From NCBI GenBank assembly GCA_034436015.1, contig DAOTWG010000031.1, positions 1 to 64,000 of the forward strand: DNA of 64,000 nucleotides, given 5' to 3'. The notes under the pieces are model-generated. The model was not told where the DNA came from and made no database searches. It worked only from the letters and a program-made list of their open reading frames with translations. Numbering within the stretch: position 1 is the stretch's first letter; each line of letters opens with the position of its first letter. The stretch comes from DAOTVX01 sp034436015. Its GTDB lineage: Bacteria; Chloroflexota; Anaerolineae; Anaerolineales; Villigracilaceae. Below are positions 44,893-52,769 of the stretch, in pieces. The position numbers and the translations under genes were made by a program.

Positions 44893-45144
44893 CTATTCGG
44901 CGAGTTCGGCTTCTTCCGCGGCTTTCTTTTGCCGAAAGGTAATGCGGCCACGCGTCAGATCGTAAGGGGACATTTCGACCTTTACTCGATCGCCAAGCAG
45001 GATGCGGATGTAGTATTTGCGCATCTTGCCGGAAAGGTAAGCCAGAATCTGGTGGCCGTTGTCGAGCCGCACCCGGAACTGGGTGCCGGGCAGGGCTTCC
45101 ACAACCGTTCCTTCGACCACAATTTTTTCTTCTTCTTTTGCCAT
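44893..45144 (-). CDS. infA: Translation initiation factor IF-1
   Basis: 83 residues, slightly longer than the usual 72 because of a C-terminal Ala/Glu tail. S1-like OB fold: VEGTVVEALPGTQFRVRLDN, GHQILAYLSGKMRKYYIRIL and GDRVKVEMSPYDLTRGRITF, all diagnostic of IF-1. GGAGGCTGT precedes the ATG. It follows rpsU by 19 bases in the same transcript. Confidence 0.97.
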   Translation of the reverse strand: MAKEEEKIVVEGTVVEALPGTQFRVRLDNGHQILAYLSGKMRKYYIRILLGDRVKVEMSPYDLTRGRITFRQKKAAEEAELAE

Positions 45145-45163
45145 ACAGCCTCCGACCGTTGGC

Positions 45164-45361
45164 TTACTCGCTTGCTTTCTCTTGTCGCCGCTTGAGCCGG
45201 CGTAGTGCTTTCTTTTGCTCCATGCGGCGCTGCTCGCTCCTAGAAATAAACCAGCGTTTGCGGCGTACTGTGCTCAGGACACCGCTCTTGACGACCTTCT
45301 TGCGGAAGCGCTTGAGCAGTTGCTCCTGAGATTCGTTGTTGCGCAAAATCACGATCGTCAA
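45164..45361 (-). CDS. rpsU: Small ribosomal subunit protein bS21
   Basis: 65 residues. The N-terminus TIVILRNNESQEQLLKRFRK and KVVKSGVLSTVRRKRWFISR are typical of S21. Start is most likely the TTG at 45361, placed 8 bases after AAAGGAGG; the GTG 9 bases upstream lies within that site. First gene of rpsU-infA, preceded by a leader with a terminator (45392-45425). Confidence 0.93.
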   Translation of the reverse strand: MTIVILRNNESQEQLLKRFRKKVVKSGVLSTVRRKRWFISRSEQRRMEQKKALRRLKRRQEKASE

Positions 45362-45391
45362 CCCTCTCACCTCCTTTCACAAGCAGGATCA

Positions 45392-45425
45392 CAAAAAAAC
45401 TCGGCTGCCCACAAACACAGCCGAG
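45392..45425 (-). terminator. Terminator hairpin in the rpsU-infA leader (possible attenuator)
   Basis: On the minus strand CTCGGCTG and CAGCCGAG (45425-45400) form an 8-bp stem followed by T7 (45399-45393), 32 bases before the rpsU start. A TATAAT (45554-45549, minus) lies about 125 bases upstream, so transcripts would have to pass this hairpin to reach rpsU. Confidence 0.7.
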
Positions 45426-45817
45426 GGAAAGCACAAAAGGGAGTAGGAATCGCTTCATGAGACCACTACGCGGGACACACTCCTTGACTGCCGAATCGTC
45501 GAACAAGACAAAAGGCAATCGTTCACAGGCCGTTCTGCGAGCATAGGTATTATACTACATCCTGCAGGATTGTGCAGACGCGCTAGGGCTTTTTTTATCA
45601 GTACGACAGCTTTTCGTAACGCCAGGCTGTGTCTAGCAAGACCGGTTGCAGCAAATGTGGTAGCGCAACTCCCAGGAGTGATGCTGTTCGAGCCACGCCG
45701 CGGACAACTTTTGTGCGCCCATTGGAAAACCCACCCTCTACGTGACAGTCATGTTGACGAGTATACTCTTACCGTTGAGGAATTCCCTAGCATTCGTGTC
45801 TTTGGCGTGCGGCCAGA
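45426..45817. other. Leader of rpsU and intergenic DNA
   Basis: Holds the minus-strand leader of rpsU (TATAAT at 45549-45554). A short minus frame beginning at the ATG at 45460 encodes MKRFLLPFVLSLGCVCGQPS and runs through the hairpin into rpsU; it might be a leader peptide but lacks a good ribosome binding site. Nothing is recognised in 45560-45817. Confidence 0.4.
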
Positions 45818-45997
45818 ATGTACAATCTCTTTGTCAACAAGCCTGTCGACCTCACCTCGCAGGTCGTCAATTACCCTGATCCGTCTTACTCTACTGCGTT
45901 TCTTGTAGGCCTTGGGCTGACAATTGCCGCGTTGGTTTTTTCCATCATGCGCGCCCAGCGCGAGCGGAAAGACTCTAAGACCGTAGGTCGAGTATAA
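45818..45997 (+). CDS. Small single-helix membrane protein (59 aa), hypothetical
   Basis: A 59-codon frame beginning ATG TAC AAT encodes MYNLFVNKPVDLTSQVVNYP, then one membrane helix STAFLVGLGLTIAALVFSIM, then a basic tail RAQRERKDSK. The helix followed by positive residues gives N-out/C-in topology. The stop TAA overlaps the TATAAT in front of the fumarase genes. No strong ribosome binding site is seen (GGCCAGA before ATG). It looks like a real small gene from its composition; family unknown. Confidence 0.5.
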   Translation: MYNLFVNKPVDLTSQVVNYPDPSYSTAFLVGLGLTIAALVFSIMRAQRERKDSKTVGRV

Positions 45998-45999
45998 TA
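45994..45999 (+). promoter_or_regulatory. TATAAT in front of the fumarase genes
   Basis: Perfect TATAAT 42 bases before the first fumarase ATG. No convincing -35 seen, and it overlaps the stop codon of the small ORF. Confidence 0.45.
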
Positions 46000-46041
46000 G
46001 GACTGATTTTCTCCGCTTTTTCTCGGCAATGAAGGATGATC

Positions 46042-46914
46042 ATGCGCGACCTGACGAACGAGATTCTGGAACTGATCCGCAGAGCGGCTACCGATTTGCC
46101 GGCGGATGTGGAAGCGCGCTTGCGAGAGGCGCTGGAGTGCGAAACCCCCGGTTCTGTGGCGCGTCAAGTGTTGGAGACCATTCTTCTCAATGTGGAACTT
46201 TCACGGGAACGCTCCACTCCCCTCTGCCAGGATACGGGCACGCCGATCTTCTATGTCCGTTATCCCCTCGGCTGGTCAACGCGCGCATTGCGCGCTCAAA
46301 TCCGCGCTGCCCTAGCGGAGGCGACACGGCGCGCCTACATGCGTCCGAATGCCGTCGAGTCGCTCTCCGGCAGGAATACGGGCAACAATCTTGGTGGCGA
46401 TGAATTCCCCTGGATCCATTTTGAAGAGAGCGATGGCGAGGAGTTAATCATCGAATTGATGCTCAAAGGCGGAGGTTGTGAGAATGTCGGCGCGCAGTAT
46501 TCCTTGCCTGATGAGCAATTGGCCGCCGATCGCGATTGGAACGGCGTGCGCAAAGCAGTGCTAGATGCTGTCCACAGGGCGCAAGGGCAGGGCTGCGCGC
46601 CGGGAGTTCTTGGAATCGCCATTGGCGGCGATCGCGCAAGCGGCTACCTCGCCTCCAAACGGGTTTTGCTTGAGAAAATCGGCGCGCGCAATCCCGACCC
46701 GCAACTGGCCGCCATCGAGCAGCAACTGACCGAGGAAGCCAACCAATTAGGCATTGGTCCGATGGGGTTGGGCGGTAAGACTACCGTTCTGGATGTGAAA
46801 GTCGCCGCTTTGCACCGCTTACCAGCCTCCTACTTTGTGACCATTTCCTATATGTGTTGGGCATATCGGCGACGCAAGATGGTGGTGCGCGGCGATGAAG
46901 TCATTTACGATTAA
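46042..46914 (+). CDS. fumA: Class I fumarate hydratase (Fe-S), alpha subunit
   Basis: 290 residues. It forms the N-terminal half of an oxygen-sensitive [4Fe-4S] fumarase/tartrate-dehydratase. Cluster cysteines: C62 region in PLCQDTGTPIFYVRYPLG, the GCAPGVLGIAIGGDR segment with GQGC, and GGGCENVGAQYSLP. Substrate text RNTGNNLGGDEFPWIHFEE is also typical. The ATG at 46042 is preferred because AAGGA lies 5 bases upstream; ATG 46036 overlaps that site. The beta subunit follows 15 bases downstream. Fumarase is more likely than L-tartrate dehydratase by context, but the two families share motifs. Confidence 0.9.
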   Translation: MRDLTNEILELIRRAATDLPADVEARLREALECETPGSVARQVLETILLNVELSRERSTPLCQDTGTPIFYVRYPLGWSTRALRAQIRAALAEATRRAYMRPNAVESLSGRNTGNNLGGDEFPWIHFEESDGEELIIELMLKGGGCENVGAQYSLPDEQLAADRDWNGVRKAVLDAVHRAQGQGCAPGVLGIAIGGDRASGYLASKRVLLEKIGARNPDPQLAAIEQQLTEEANQLGIGPMGLGGKTTVLDVKVAALHRLPASYFVTISYMCWAYRRRKMVVRGDEVIYD

Positions 46915-46929
46915 CCACTACGAAGACCC

Positions 46930-47550
46930 ATGCCTGCCCTGACCGTTCCTCTCTCCGATGAAGTTGTTCGGGGACTACACGTAGGAGACCCCGTTTCCCT
47001 CAGCGGCGTGATTATCACTGCGCGCGATGCCGCGCATCAATGGCTGGTGGAGACCTTTGTCCGTCAGAGTCGCACGCCGCAGGGGGATGATGAGGACACT
47101 TTCGTCGCTCTACAGCCGCTGCTTCACGGTGGTGTGATCTACCACTGTGGACCGGTCGTCGCCGGCCTGGAGACGAAAGAGTATCGTTTCATCGCCGCCG
47201 GCCCGACCACCTCCATCCGCGAGGAGCCTTATCAGGCAGATGTGATTCGTCGCTTCCATGTCAGGGGTATCATCGGCAAAGGAGGCATGGGCGTGAAGAC
47301 CCTCGAGGCCTGTCGTGAAGGGCCGGCTGTCTATCTCCATGCTGTGGGCGGCGCAGCGACGTTCATCGCCCAGACCGTGAGACGTGTCTTGGATGTCTAT
47401 AAACTGGAATTTGGCGTTCCCGAAGCCTTGTGGGTGGTTGAGGTTCAGGATTTACCGCTTGTTGTGACGATGGACGCCCACGGCCATAGCCTGCATGAGC
47501 GGATCAAACGCGAGTCGGAGCGCGCGCTGGCGAATCTACTCGCCGGCTAA
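46930..47550 (+). CDS. fumB: Class I fumarate hydratase, beta subunit
   Basis: 206 residues, the C-terminal swinging domain of class I hydro-lyases. Motifs: ARDAAHQWLVETFV (first), VIYHCGPVVAGLETKEYRFI, AAGPTTSIREEPYQADVIRR, GIIGKGGMGVKTLEACREGP and VYLHAVGGAATFIAQTVRRV; the GKGGM and AGPTTS signatures are diagnostic. It closes the active site over fumarate/malate. The symbol is used only to mark the second chain. Confidence 0.9.
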   Translation: MPALTVPLSDEVVRGLHVGDPVSLSGVIITARDAAHQWLVETFVRQSRTPQGDDEDTFVALQPLLHGGVIYHCGPVVAGLETKEYRFIAAGPTTSIREEPYQADVIRRFHVRGIIGKGGMGVKTLEACREGPAVYLHAVGGAATFIAQTVRRVLDVYKLEFGVPEALWVVEVQDLPLVVTMDAHGHSLHERIKRESERALANLLAG

Positions 47551-47579
47551 TCGGTTGCACCTCTTACACCAACCCTGCT

Positions 47580-47984
47580 ATGGATTTCAACCTATCCACT
47601 CCCGCCTTGCTCTTCCCGGCCATCTCCTTGCTCTTCTTGGCCTATACGAACCGTTTTCTGACGCTGGCGAACCTGACGCGTGAACTCTATGCCCGTTACA
47701 AAGCCGAACGCGATCCGAAAGTCAAAGGACAACTGCACAATTTGCGTTACCGAATCGGGATCATTCGCCACATGCAAATCTTTGGTGTCCTCGCTTTCCT
47801 GAGCAGCGCCTTGTGCATGTTTCTGCTGTTCGCCGGCCTGGAGGGGGAAGCCAAAGTTCTGTTTGGCGCCAGTCTTATCTGTTTGCTTATTTCCCTGGCG
47901 CTTTCCCTGGTGGAACTTTTTGTCTCGATTGACGCCTTGAAGTTACAGATTCAGGACGTAGATGAAATGGACGCTAACCCTTAA
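47580..47984 (+). CDS. DUF2721 family membrane protein
   Basis: 134 residues with three hydrophobic helices: PALLFPAISLLFLAYTNRFL, HMQIFGVLAFLSSALCMFLL and VLFGASLICLLISLALSLVE. The order P-A-(x)-FPAISL, LANLTRELYARY and the C-terminal SIDALKLQIQD match the DUF2721 group. Function unknown. Starts 29 bases after the fumarase beta stop and may share its transcript. Confidence 0.8.
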   Translation: MDFNLSTPALLFPAISLLFLAYTNRFLTLANLTRELYARYKAERDPKVKGQLHNLRYRIGIIRHMQIFGVLAFLSSALCMFLLFAGLEGEAKVLFGASLICLLISLALSLVELFVSIDALKLQIQDVDEMDANP

Positions 47985-48842
47985 CCCAAATAGAATCCTA
48001 ACGAAACCGTATTCCTTCCCTTCCCTCTTGGCTTTTTCCGGCCTCGTTCCTGACAGCTTGTTGCCCGAAGGACGCCGGCGTGGGAGAAGACACACTGGAC
48101 TGCCGCGGCCGCGATGGCTGCCATGCGCTCCTGGCGCGAGGCTCCTCGCTCCCAGAGCACTTTAACTCACAGAACGCGGTCAAGCAGGGGGAGAGTTCGA
48201 CTCGGTGCGATCCCATGCTTTACTTTACCGTATGGACCAGCTTTTCATGGAAGAGGGATATGTGCTAGATTTCGTGGATACAAACGATGGCTTAGGCGGT
48301 TATCCTACGCCGCCGGCTCGCCCGTCAGAATCGTTCGCGGAAGGATTTGCCGTTGGAATGCGACTCATCCTTGCTCCACGTGATCGCAGGTGGCAGCGAG
48401 GAAAGTTTCTTCTAACCGGCAAACCTCCCCTTGTGAGGGGAGCAGTTCTACCTGTTCTGGCGCGCTAGCGACAATGATCGGCGGGCTCTCTTTGACCGCG
48501 ACGGCGTGCGAGCAATCGTAGAGAGTTAACAGATCCGACTTCGGCATTCCCTTCTCGCCGTTCCAAAAGGCTCGCGCATGGAGGATCCCTGCCCTCTCGC
48601 CAACCGTTCGACTCGACGAAAAGACAGCAGAGGGAAGGCTGGTCGCCTTTAACCGCTGGGGTGGGTTCTATCGCTTGACTTGGACGATTTCCTGCCAATT
48701 CCCTCACGAGTTCCGACCTATCCCGAAAGAGCAGATTGTGCCCTACGACTGTGGAATGATGTTCTAGAATGGCCCACTCGGTTATCTGTTGTGTTCTGGC
48801 CATAGGCGTTTTCCGAATGCCGAATGAGGTGCTCTTTTCGGG
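47985..48842. other. 860-base region without a recognisable gene
   Basis: Open frames on both strands (for example plus 48205-48468, FVDTNDGLGGYPTPPARPS) have no ribosome binding site or family motif. Possibly decayed coding DNA. The tRNA-Arg promoter lies at its right end. Confidence 0.35.
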
Positions 48843-48848
48843 TATAAT
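48843..48848 (+). promoter_or_regulatory. TATAAT -10 box of the second tRNA-Arg gene
   Basis: Perfect TATAAT 11 bases before the mature 5' end, the same spacing as in front of the first tRNA-Arg gene. Confidence 0.6.
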
Positions 48849-48859
48849 CCATCGCGTTT

Positions 48860-48933
48860 GCCCCCGTAGCTCAATCGGATAGAGTAATGGACTTCGAATC
48901 CAGAGGTTGCGAGTTCGAGCCTCGCCGGGGGCG
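48860..48933 (+). tRNA. tRNA-Arg (anticodon TCG)
   Basis: Acceptor GCCCCCG/CGGGGGC, D-arm GCTC/GAGT, anticodon loop CTTCGAA (anticodon TCG, codon CGA), T-arm GCGAG-TTCGAGC-CTCGC, discriminator G. CCA is not encoded. Confidence 0.95.
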
Positions 48934-49103
48934 CTGCTCCGTTTTCTACAAGCCGACGTCGCTTTTTGTGTGTACCAAAAAGCGCGCATTTTCTGGTAAA
49001 ATAGAAGCACGTTCCATCATGTACGCGTGATGGCTTTCCGCCCCTGGCCTTGCCTACGGCATCGTCTAGGAGCATATCCCGAGGAAAGGAGGTTCCCCTC
49101 TTC

Positions 49104-49388
49104 ATGCGTAAATACGAACTGGTCTGTGTCGTCCACCCCGATTTGGACGAGGGCGCATTTCAGGGCGTCATCGAAAAAATCAAGGGCTGGATCGGCGAGA
49201 CTGGCGGGAGTGTCGATCGCATTGAGGTCTGGGGCCGTAAGCGGTTGGCGTACCCCATCCGCAAGCAACGCGAAGGCCAATTTGTCTTGTTCAACATTGG
49301 CCTGGAACCAACGGCTACGACGACTCTCGACCAAAATCTACGCTTCCTGGAGCCGGTTATTCGCTATCTGCTGACTGCCCTGCATTAA
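49104..49388 (+). CDS. rpsF: Small ribosomal subunit protein bS6
   Basis: 94 residues: MRKYELVCVVHPDLDEGAFQ, then GGSVDRIEVWGRKRLAYPIR and KQREGQFVLFNIGLEP, the standard S6 fold. It binds S18 on the ribosome platform. The ATG at 49104 is behind AAAGGAGG, 11 bases away. First gene of rpsF-ssb-rpsR, the widespread order. Confidence 0.97.
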   Translation: MRKYELVCVVHPDLDEGAFQGVIEKIKGWIGETGGSVDRIEVWGRKRLAYPIRKQREGQFVLFNIGLEPTATTTLDQNLRFLEPVIRYLLTALH

Positions 49389-49421
49389 GGTTTCGGATGG
49401 TTATTCGATTGGAGTGGGACG

Positions 49422-49847
49422 ATGAGCCGAGATTTAAACAAGGTGATGATCATTGGTCACCTAGGGCGCGATCCGGAAATGCGATATACCCCTTCGGGCC
49501 GTCCGGTGACCACCTTCACGGTAGCCGCTGGCCGTTCTTGGAACACCGCGAATGGCGAGCGCCGAAGTGAGACGGAATGGTTCAACATCGTAACCTGGGG
49601 TAGCCTGGCCGAGTTCTGCAAACAGCACCTCACCAAAGGCCAACAGGTCTATGTGGAAGGACGGTTGCAGACTCGTCGCTGGGAAGACAAGGAAGGCGGC
49701 AAACATAGTGTGGTGGAGGTGGTTGCTAGCGAACTCATGTTGCTGGGCGAACGTCGAACCGCCAATCATGGGCAACCATCTGCTACCGAGGAAACGTTTC
49801 CTGGAGAGCCCCCTGAACCTGCCGAAGAGGATGAATTTCCCTTCTAA
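49422..49847 (+). CDS. ssb: Single-stranded DNA-binding protein (paralogue 2)
   Basis: 141 residues. OB fold: NKVMIIGHLGRDPEMRYTPS, GRPVTTFTVAAGRSWN, TEWFNIVTWGSLAEFCKQHL and TKGQQVYVEGRLQTRRWEDK. The C-terminus ends PAEEDEFPF, the acidic tip that recruits partner proteins, so this is the likely main replicative SSB. It lies between rpsF and rpsR. AGTGGGACG precedes the ATG. Confidence 0.97.
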   Translation: MSRDLNKVMIIGHLGRDPEMRYTPSGRPVTTFTVAAGRSWNTANGERRSETEWFNIVTWGSLAEFCKQHLTKGQQVYVEGRLQTRRWEDKEGGKHSVVEVVASELMLLGERRTANHGQPSATEETFPGEPPEPAEEDEFPF

Positions 49848-49864
49848 TTTTGGAGTGATATTCT

Positions 49865-50134
49865 ATGGAACAATTGCTTGAGACGGAGCCAACGAGCGAA
49901 CGGCGCTACTATGCTCGCCCGAAAATCTGTCAATTTTGCGCGGATAAGCACCTGATTATTGACTATAAGCAGGTGGATACCCTAAAGCGTTTTCTGGATG
50001 AGGTGGGCAAGATTCGCCCGCGACGTCAGAGCGGCACCTGCGCCAAACATCAGCGACAACTGGCCACTGCCATCAAACGCGCACGACACATTGGCCTGCT
50101 CCCCTTCGTCGGCGGTCAAGATGAGGAGATGTAA
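49865..50134 (+). CDS. rpsR: Small ribosomal subunit protein bS18
   Basis: 89 residues. KICQFCADKHLIIDYKQVDT and LKRFLDEVGKIRPRRQSGTC followed by AKHQRQLATAIKRARHIGLL are diagnostic of S18. It retains CQFC and CAKH, so it is the zinc-binding (C+) form. TTGGAGTGATATTCT precedes the ATG. rplI, often next, is absent here. Confidence 0.97.
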   Translation: MEQLLETEPTSERRYYARPKICQFCADKHLIIDYKQVDTLKRFLDEVGKIRPRRQSGTCAKHQRQLATAIKRARHIGLLPFVGGQDEEM

Positions 50135-50299
50135 GCGCGGATCTCTGCGCTACGTGCGGAAGCAAAGCAGCCGCCTGATGCGGCGCAAGCTCGTAAGGCG
50201 AAATTAGTCTGCCGTTGAGGGCAATCCCACCCTCGTCCTCGCCATGTTCCGACGGCAGGCCTGCAAGTCCGCGACTTTTCCACTATAAACGAGGTTATC

Positions 50300-51604
50300 A
50301 TGGCAAAAAGCAAGGCTCCTAAGGTTGCCACGAAGAAACACCTTGCGCGGCTCGAACGGGAGCGTCGCCAAATGCGCGCAATCGTCGCGACTGCGGCGGC
50401 CATCATTCTCGTTATTCTGGGACTATTCACCTATACTGCCCTGGAACAGACTGTGCTGCGTGCCTACAAGCCAATTATCGAAGTCAATGGTGATATCGTG
50501 CGCGGGCGTGAATTCCAGATGCGGGCGCGCTTACAACGGCAGCAAATCATCAACAACTACTTGCAAAATTATGTGATGGCGCAGTATTTTGGCGTCGGCG
50601 AGGATGACTCTTACCTACAAAGCCTGCGCCAGCAGGCTGAAAGTCAGTTGAGCAGCCCCTTTGTCATTGGCCAGACGATCATTGATCAAGTCATTGAAAC
50701 CTTGCTTATCCGTCAGTATGCCGCTAACAACGGCGTTACGGTGAGCGAGGAAGAGGTGGAGAAAGCCATTCGTGAGGCGTTCCAGTACTATCCAGATGGG
50801 ACGCCTACTCCTGTTCCTACTCTCACACCGGTGGTATTTTCCACTCTTTCCCCAACGCAATATGCGCTCGTTTCGCCAACGCCGACCTTTACACCCTGGC
50901 CGACGCCGACCGAGTCGCCTACCGCCACATCCACACCGATCCCGGCGGCGACGCCGACACCCACATCAACCGCCACGGTTACCCCGACTCCTACACCCTA
51001 CACGCTGGAAGGCTTTCAAAAAGAATATCAGAAAGCCTTAGAGTATTACCGGCCGCTTGGCATGGACGAGGCCGCTTTCCGTCAGGTATTTTACTATGAC
51101 AATTTGCTGCGTCAGAAGGTGTATGAACGCATCACGCAGGACGTGCCTCGTGAGACGGAGATGGTCTGGGCGCGACACATCCTGGTCGCCGATAAACACA
51201 CCGCGGAATTGGTGCGCAACTTGCTGGCGGTTGGTCAGGATTTCGGCGCATTGGCCGCCGAATACTCCACCGATAGCGGCACGAAGGAGAAAGGCGGCGA
51301 TTTGGGATGGTTCGCGCGCGGCAAGATGGTAGAGGCCTTCGAACAGGCTGCTTTTTCCCTCGCCATTGGGGAGATCGGTCAGCCGGTCGAAAGCCCTTTC
51401 GGTTGGCATATTATCCAAGTGCTGGGGCGCGAAATGCGCCCGCTCACAGCGGAGGAATACAAGCAGGCTTGCGACGAACGCTTCCAGGCCTGGTTGAACG
51501 AACAGCGCGCCGCGTCGAACATCGTAATCCATCCTTACTGGCTTGACCTGGTCCCTAGTCGGCCAACATTAGAGGAAGCCATAAAGAAACTTCAAGCGCC
51601 GTAG
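50300..51604 (+). CDS. Membrane-anchored PPIC-type peptidyl-prolyl isomerase (PrsA/SurA-like foldase)
   Basis: 434 residues. A signal anchor at about 32-52 (AIVATAAAIILVILGLFTYT) follows a basic N-terminus. A SurA_N-like helical region comes next (LQRQQIINNYLQNYVMAQYF). A Thr/Pro/Ser-rich linker of about 70 residues with PTPTPT text interrupts at about 170-240. The parvulin domain (about 290-390) has VWARHILVADKHTAELVRNL, FGALAAEYSTDSGTKEKGGD, LGWFARGKMVEAFEQAAFSL and PFGWHIIQVLGRE. It assists folding of exported proteins. TATAAA at 50284-50289 lies only 10 bases before the ATG, so the leader is very short. Confidence 0.93.
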   Translation: MAKSKAPKVATKKHLARLERERRQMRAIVATAAAIILVILGLFTYTALEQTVLRAYKPIIEVNGDIVRGREFQMRARLQRQQIINNYLQNYVMAQYFGVGEDDSYLQSLRQQAESQLSSPFVIGQTIIDQVIETLLIRQYAANNGVTVSEEEVEKAIREAFQYYPDGTPTPVPTLTPVVFSTLSPTQYALVSPTPTFTPWPTPTESPTATSTPIPAATPTPTSTATVTPTPTPYTLEGFQKEYQKALEYYRPLGMDEAAFRQVFYYDNLLRQKVYERITQDVPRETEMVWARHILVADKHTAELVRNLLAVGQDFGALAAEYSTDSGTKEKGGDLGWFARGKMVEAFEQAAFSLAIGEIGQPVESPFGWHIIQVLGREMRPLTAEEYKQACDERFQAWLNEQRAASNIVIHPYWLDLVPSRPTLEEAIKKLQAP

Positions 51605-52623
51605 CTTTTTTTGCCCTGCGTCTTGTGATACCCATGTTCTTCGCCGCATCCATCCGTACATAAGCCAGGGGATTACGACCATTAATCCCAGAGTGAGAGC
51701 AAATACTGGCAGCGTCGTCCAGCCACTATAGGGCGGATCGGCCGCAAAGAAATTCATGCCAAAGAAGCCGACGAGGAACGATAGTGGCATGAAAAGCATG
51801 GGAATGATCGTCAGGGTCTTCATTACCTCGTTCATGCGGTTATTACTGGCGGACAAGTAGATATCCATGGCGTCGCTGACCAGATCGCGCGTACTCTCGT
51901 TCAGATCGTGCAGACGGACTAGGTGGTCGTACACGTCGCGAAAGAACATGCGGTCCCGCTGGTCAACTAAACGATGATCATCGCGCGCCAGACGATTGAG
52001 CGCCTCGCGCTGAGGGGTTAAGACGCGCCGCATGACAAGCAGAGTCCGCTTGAGCGCAAAAAACCGGCCTAACACATCCTGGGCGGGCTGGGAAAGATCT
52101 GTTCCTCGAGCAGATCAATGGCATCATCCATACGAGCGACGAGAGGGAAATAATCGGCGGCAAGGTAGTCCAGGCTTCGGTAGAGCAAATGTTCGGCTTC
52201 TTGTTGGCAATGTCGGCTATCCCGGCAACAGGCTTGCCAGACTGCTTGCAGAGCCTGCACTTCGTGATCCTGGCGAGCCGCCACGTAGTTCTGTCCGAGA
52301 AAGATATCCACTTCATGCACCGTCAATGAGCCGTTCCCTGTCTCGCTCTCGTGATGTTCCAACGTGTTGGCGACGATGTAAAGATACTCTCCCTAGTCAT
52401 CCACTTTTGGGGTGTGCGTTTCCCGCAACGCGTCGTCTATGGCGAGGGGGTGAAAACCAAAAAACCTCGCGCAGGATAGGCTCGCAGGTCTCGTTGGGTT
52501 CGTTGACAAAATCCACCCCTAACAAACCATCCGTGCGCGCCAGAGCGTGTTCTAGAACCGAGCGCGAAAGGTCGGTCTGCAACGGTTCCCCCGGCGCATA
52601 AAATATTATAGAGAACGAATCAT
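51569..52623 (-). pseudogene. corA: corA magnesium/cobalt transporter, broken by several lesions
   Basis: The minus strand can be read as one CorA protein only by changing frame. MIRSL at 52623 is followed, after a shift near 52608, by FYAPGEPLQTDLSRSVLEHA and VDFVNEPNETCEPILREVF. A shift at a T6 run (52464-52459) leads to FHPLAIDDALRETHTPKVDD. An in-frame TAG (52395-52393) stands where Tyr is expected, then GEYLYIVANTLEHHESETGN and HEVDIFLGQNYVA. A last shift near 52080 leads to LGRFFALKRTLLVMRRVLTP and the membrane part LFMPLSFLVGFFGMNFFA with the GMN selectivity motif. At least three frameshifts and one stop make this a real pseudogene, not a single base-call error. Its 3' end overlaps the foldase gene by 36 bases. 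Confidence 0.85.
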
Positions 52624-52769
52624 GGTCTACCTCTTAATTCAGCGTATGATGTATGGAGGCATTCTCGTGTTGGAGGTGCGGGGCGAAGTGGAAACAATCG
52701 CGGCGTCCGGGATATCTTTTTAGCACGGAGAAAGAGCGTCGTGCATTCGTTCTGCGCTCGGGAACTATA

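Noticed and set aside
48782..49105. Minus-strand ORF containing PGEARTRNLWIRSPLLYPIE
   Set aside because: This is the well-known spurious translation of the antisense of a tRNA gene; the tRNA-Arg at 48860-48933 explains it.
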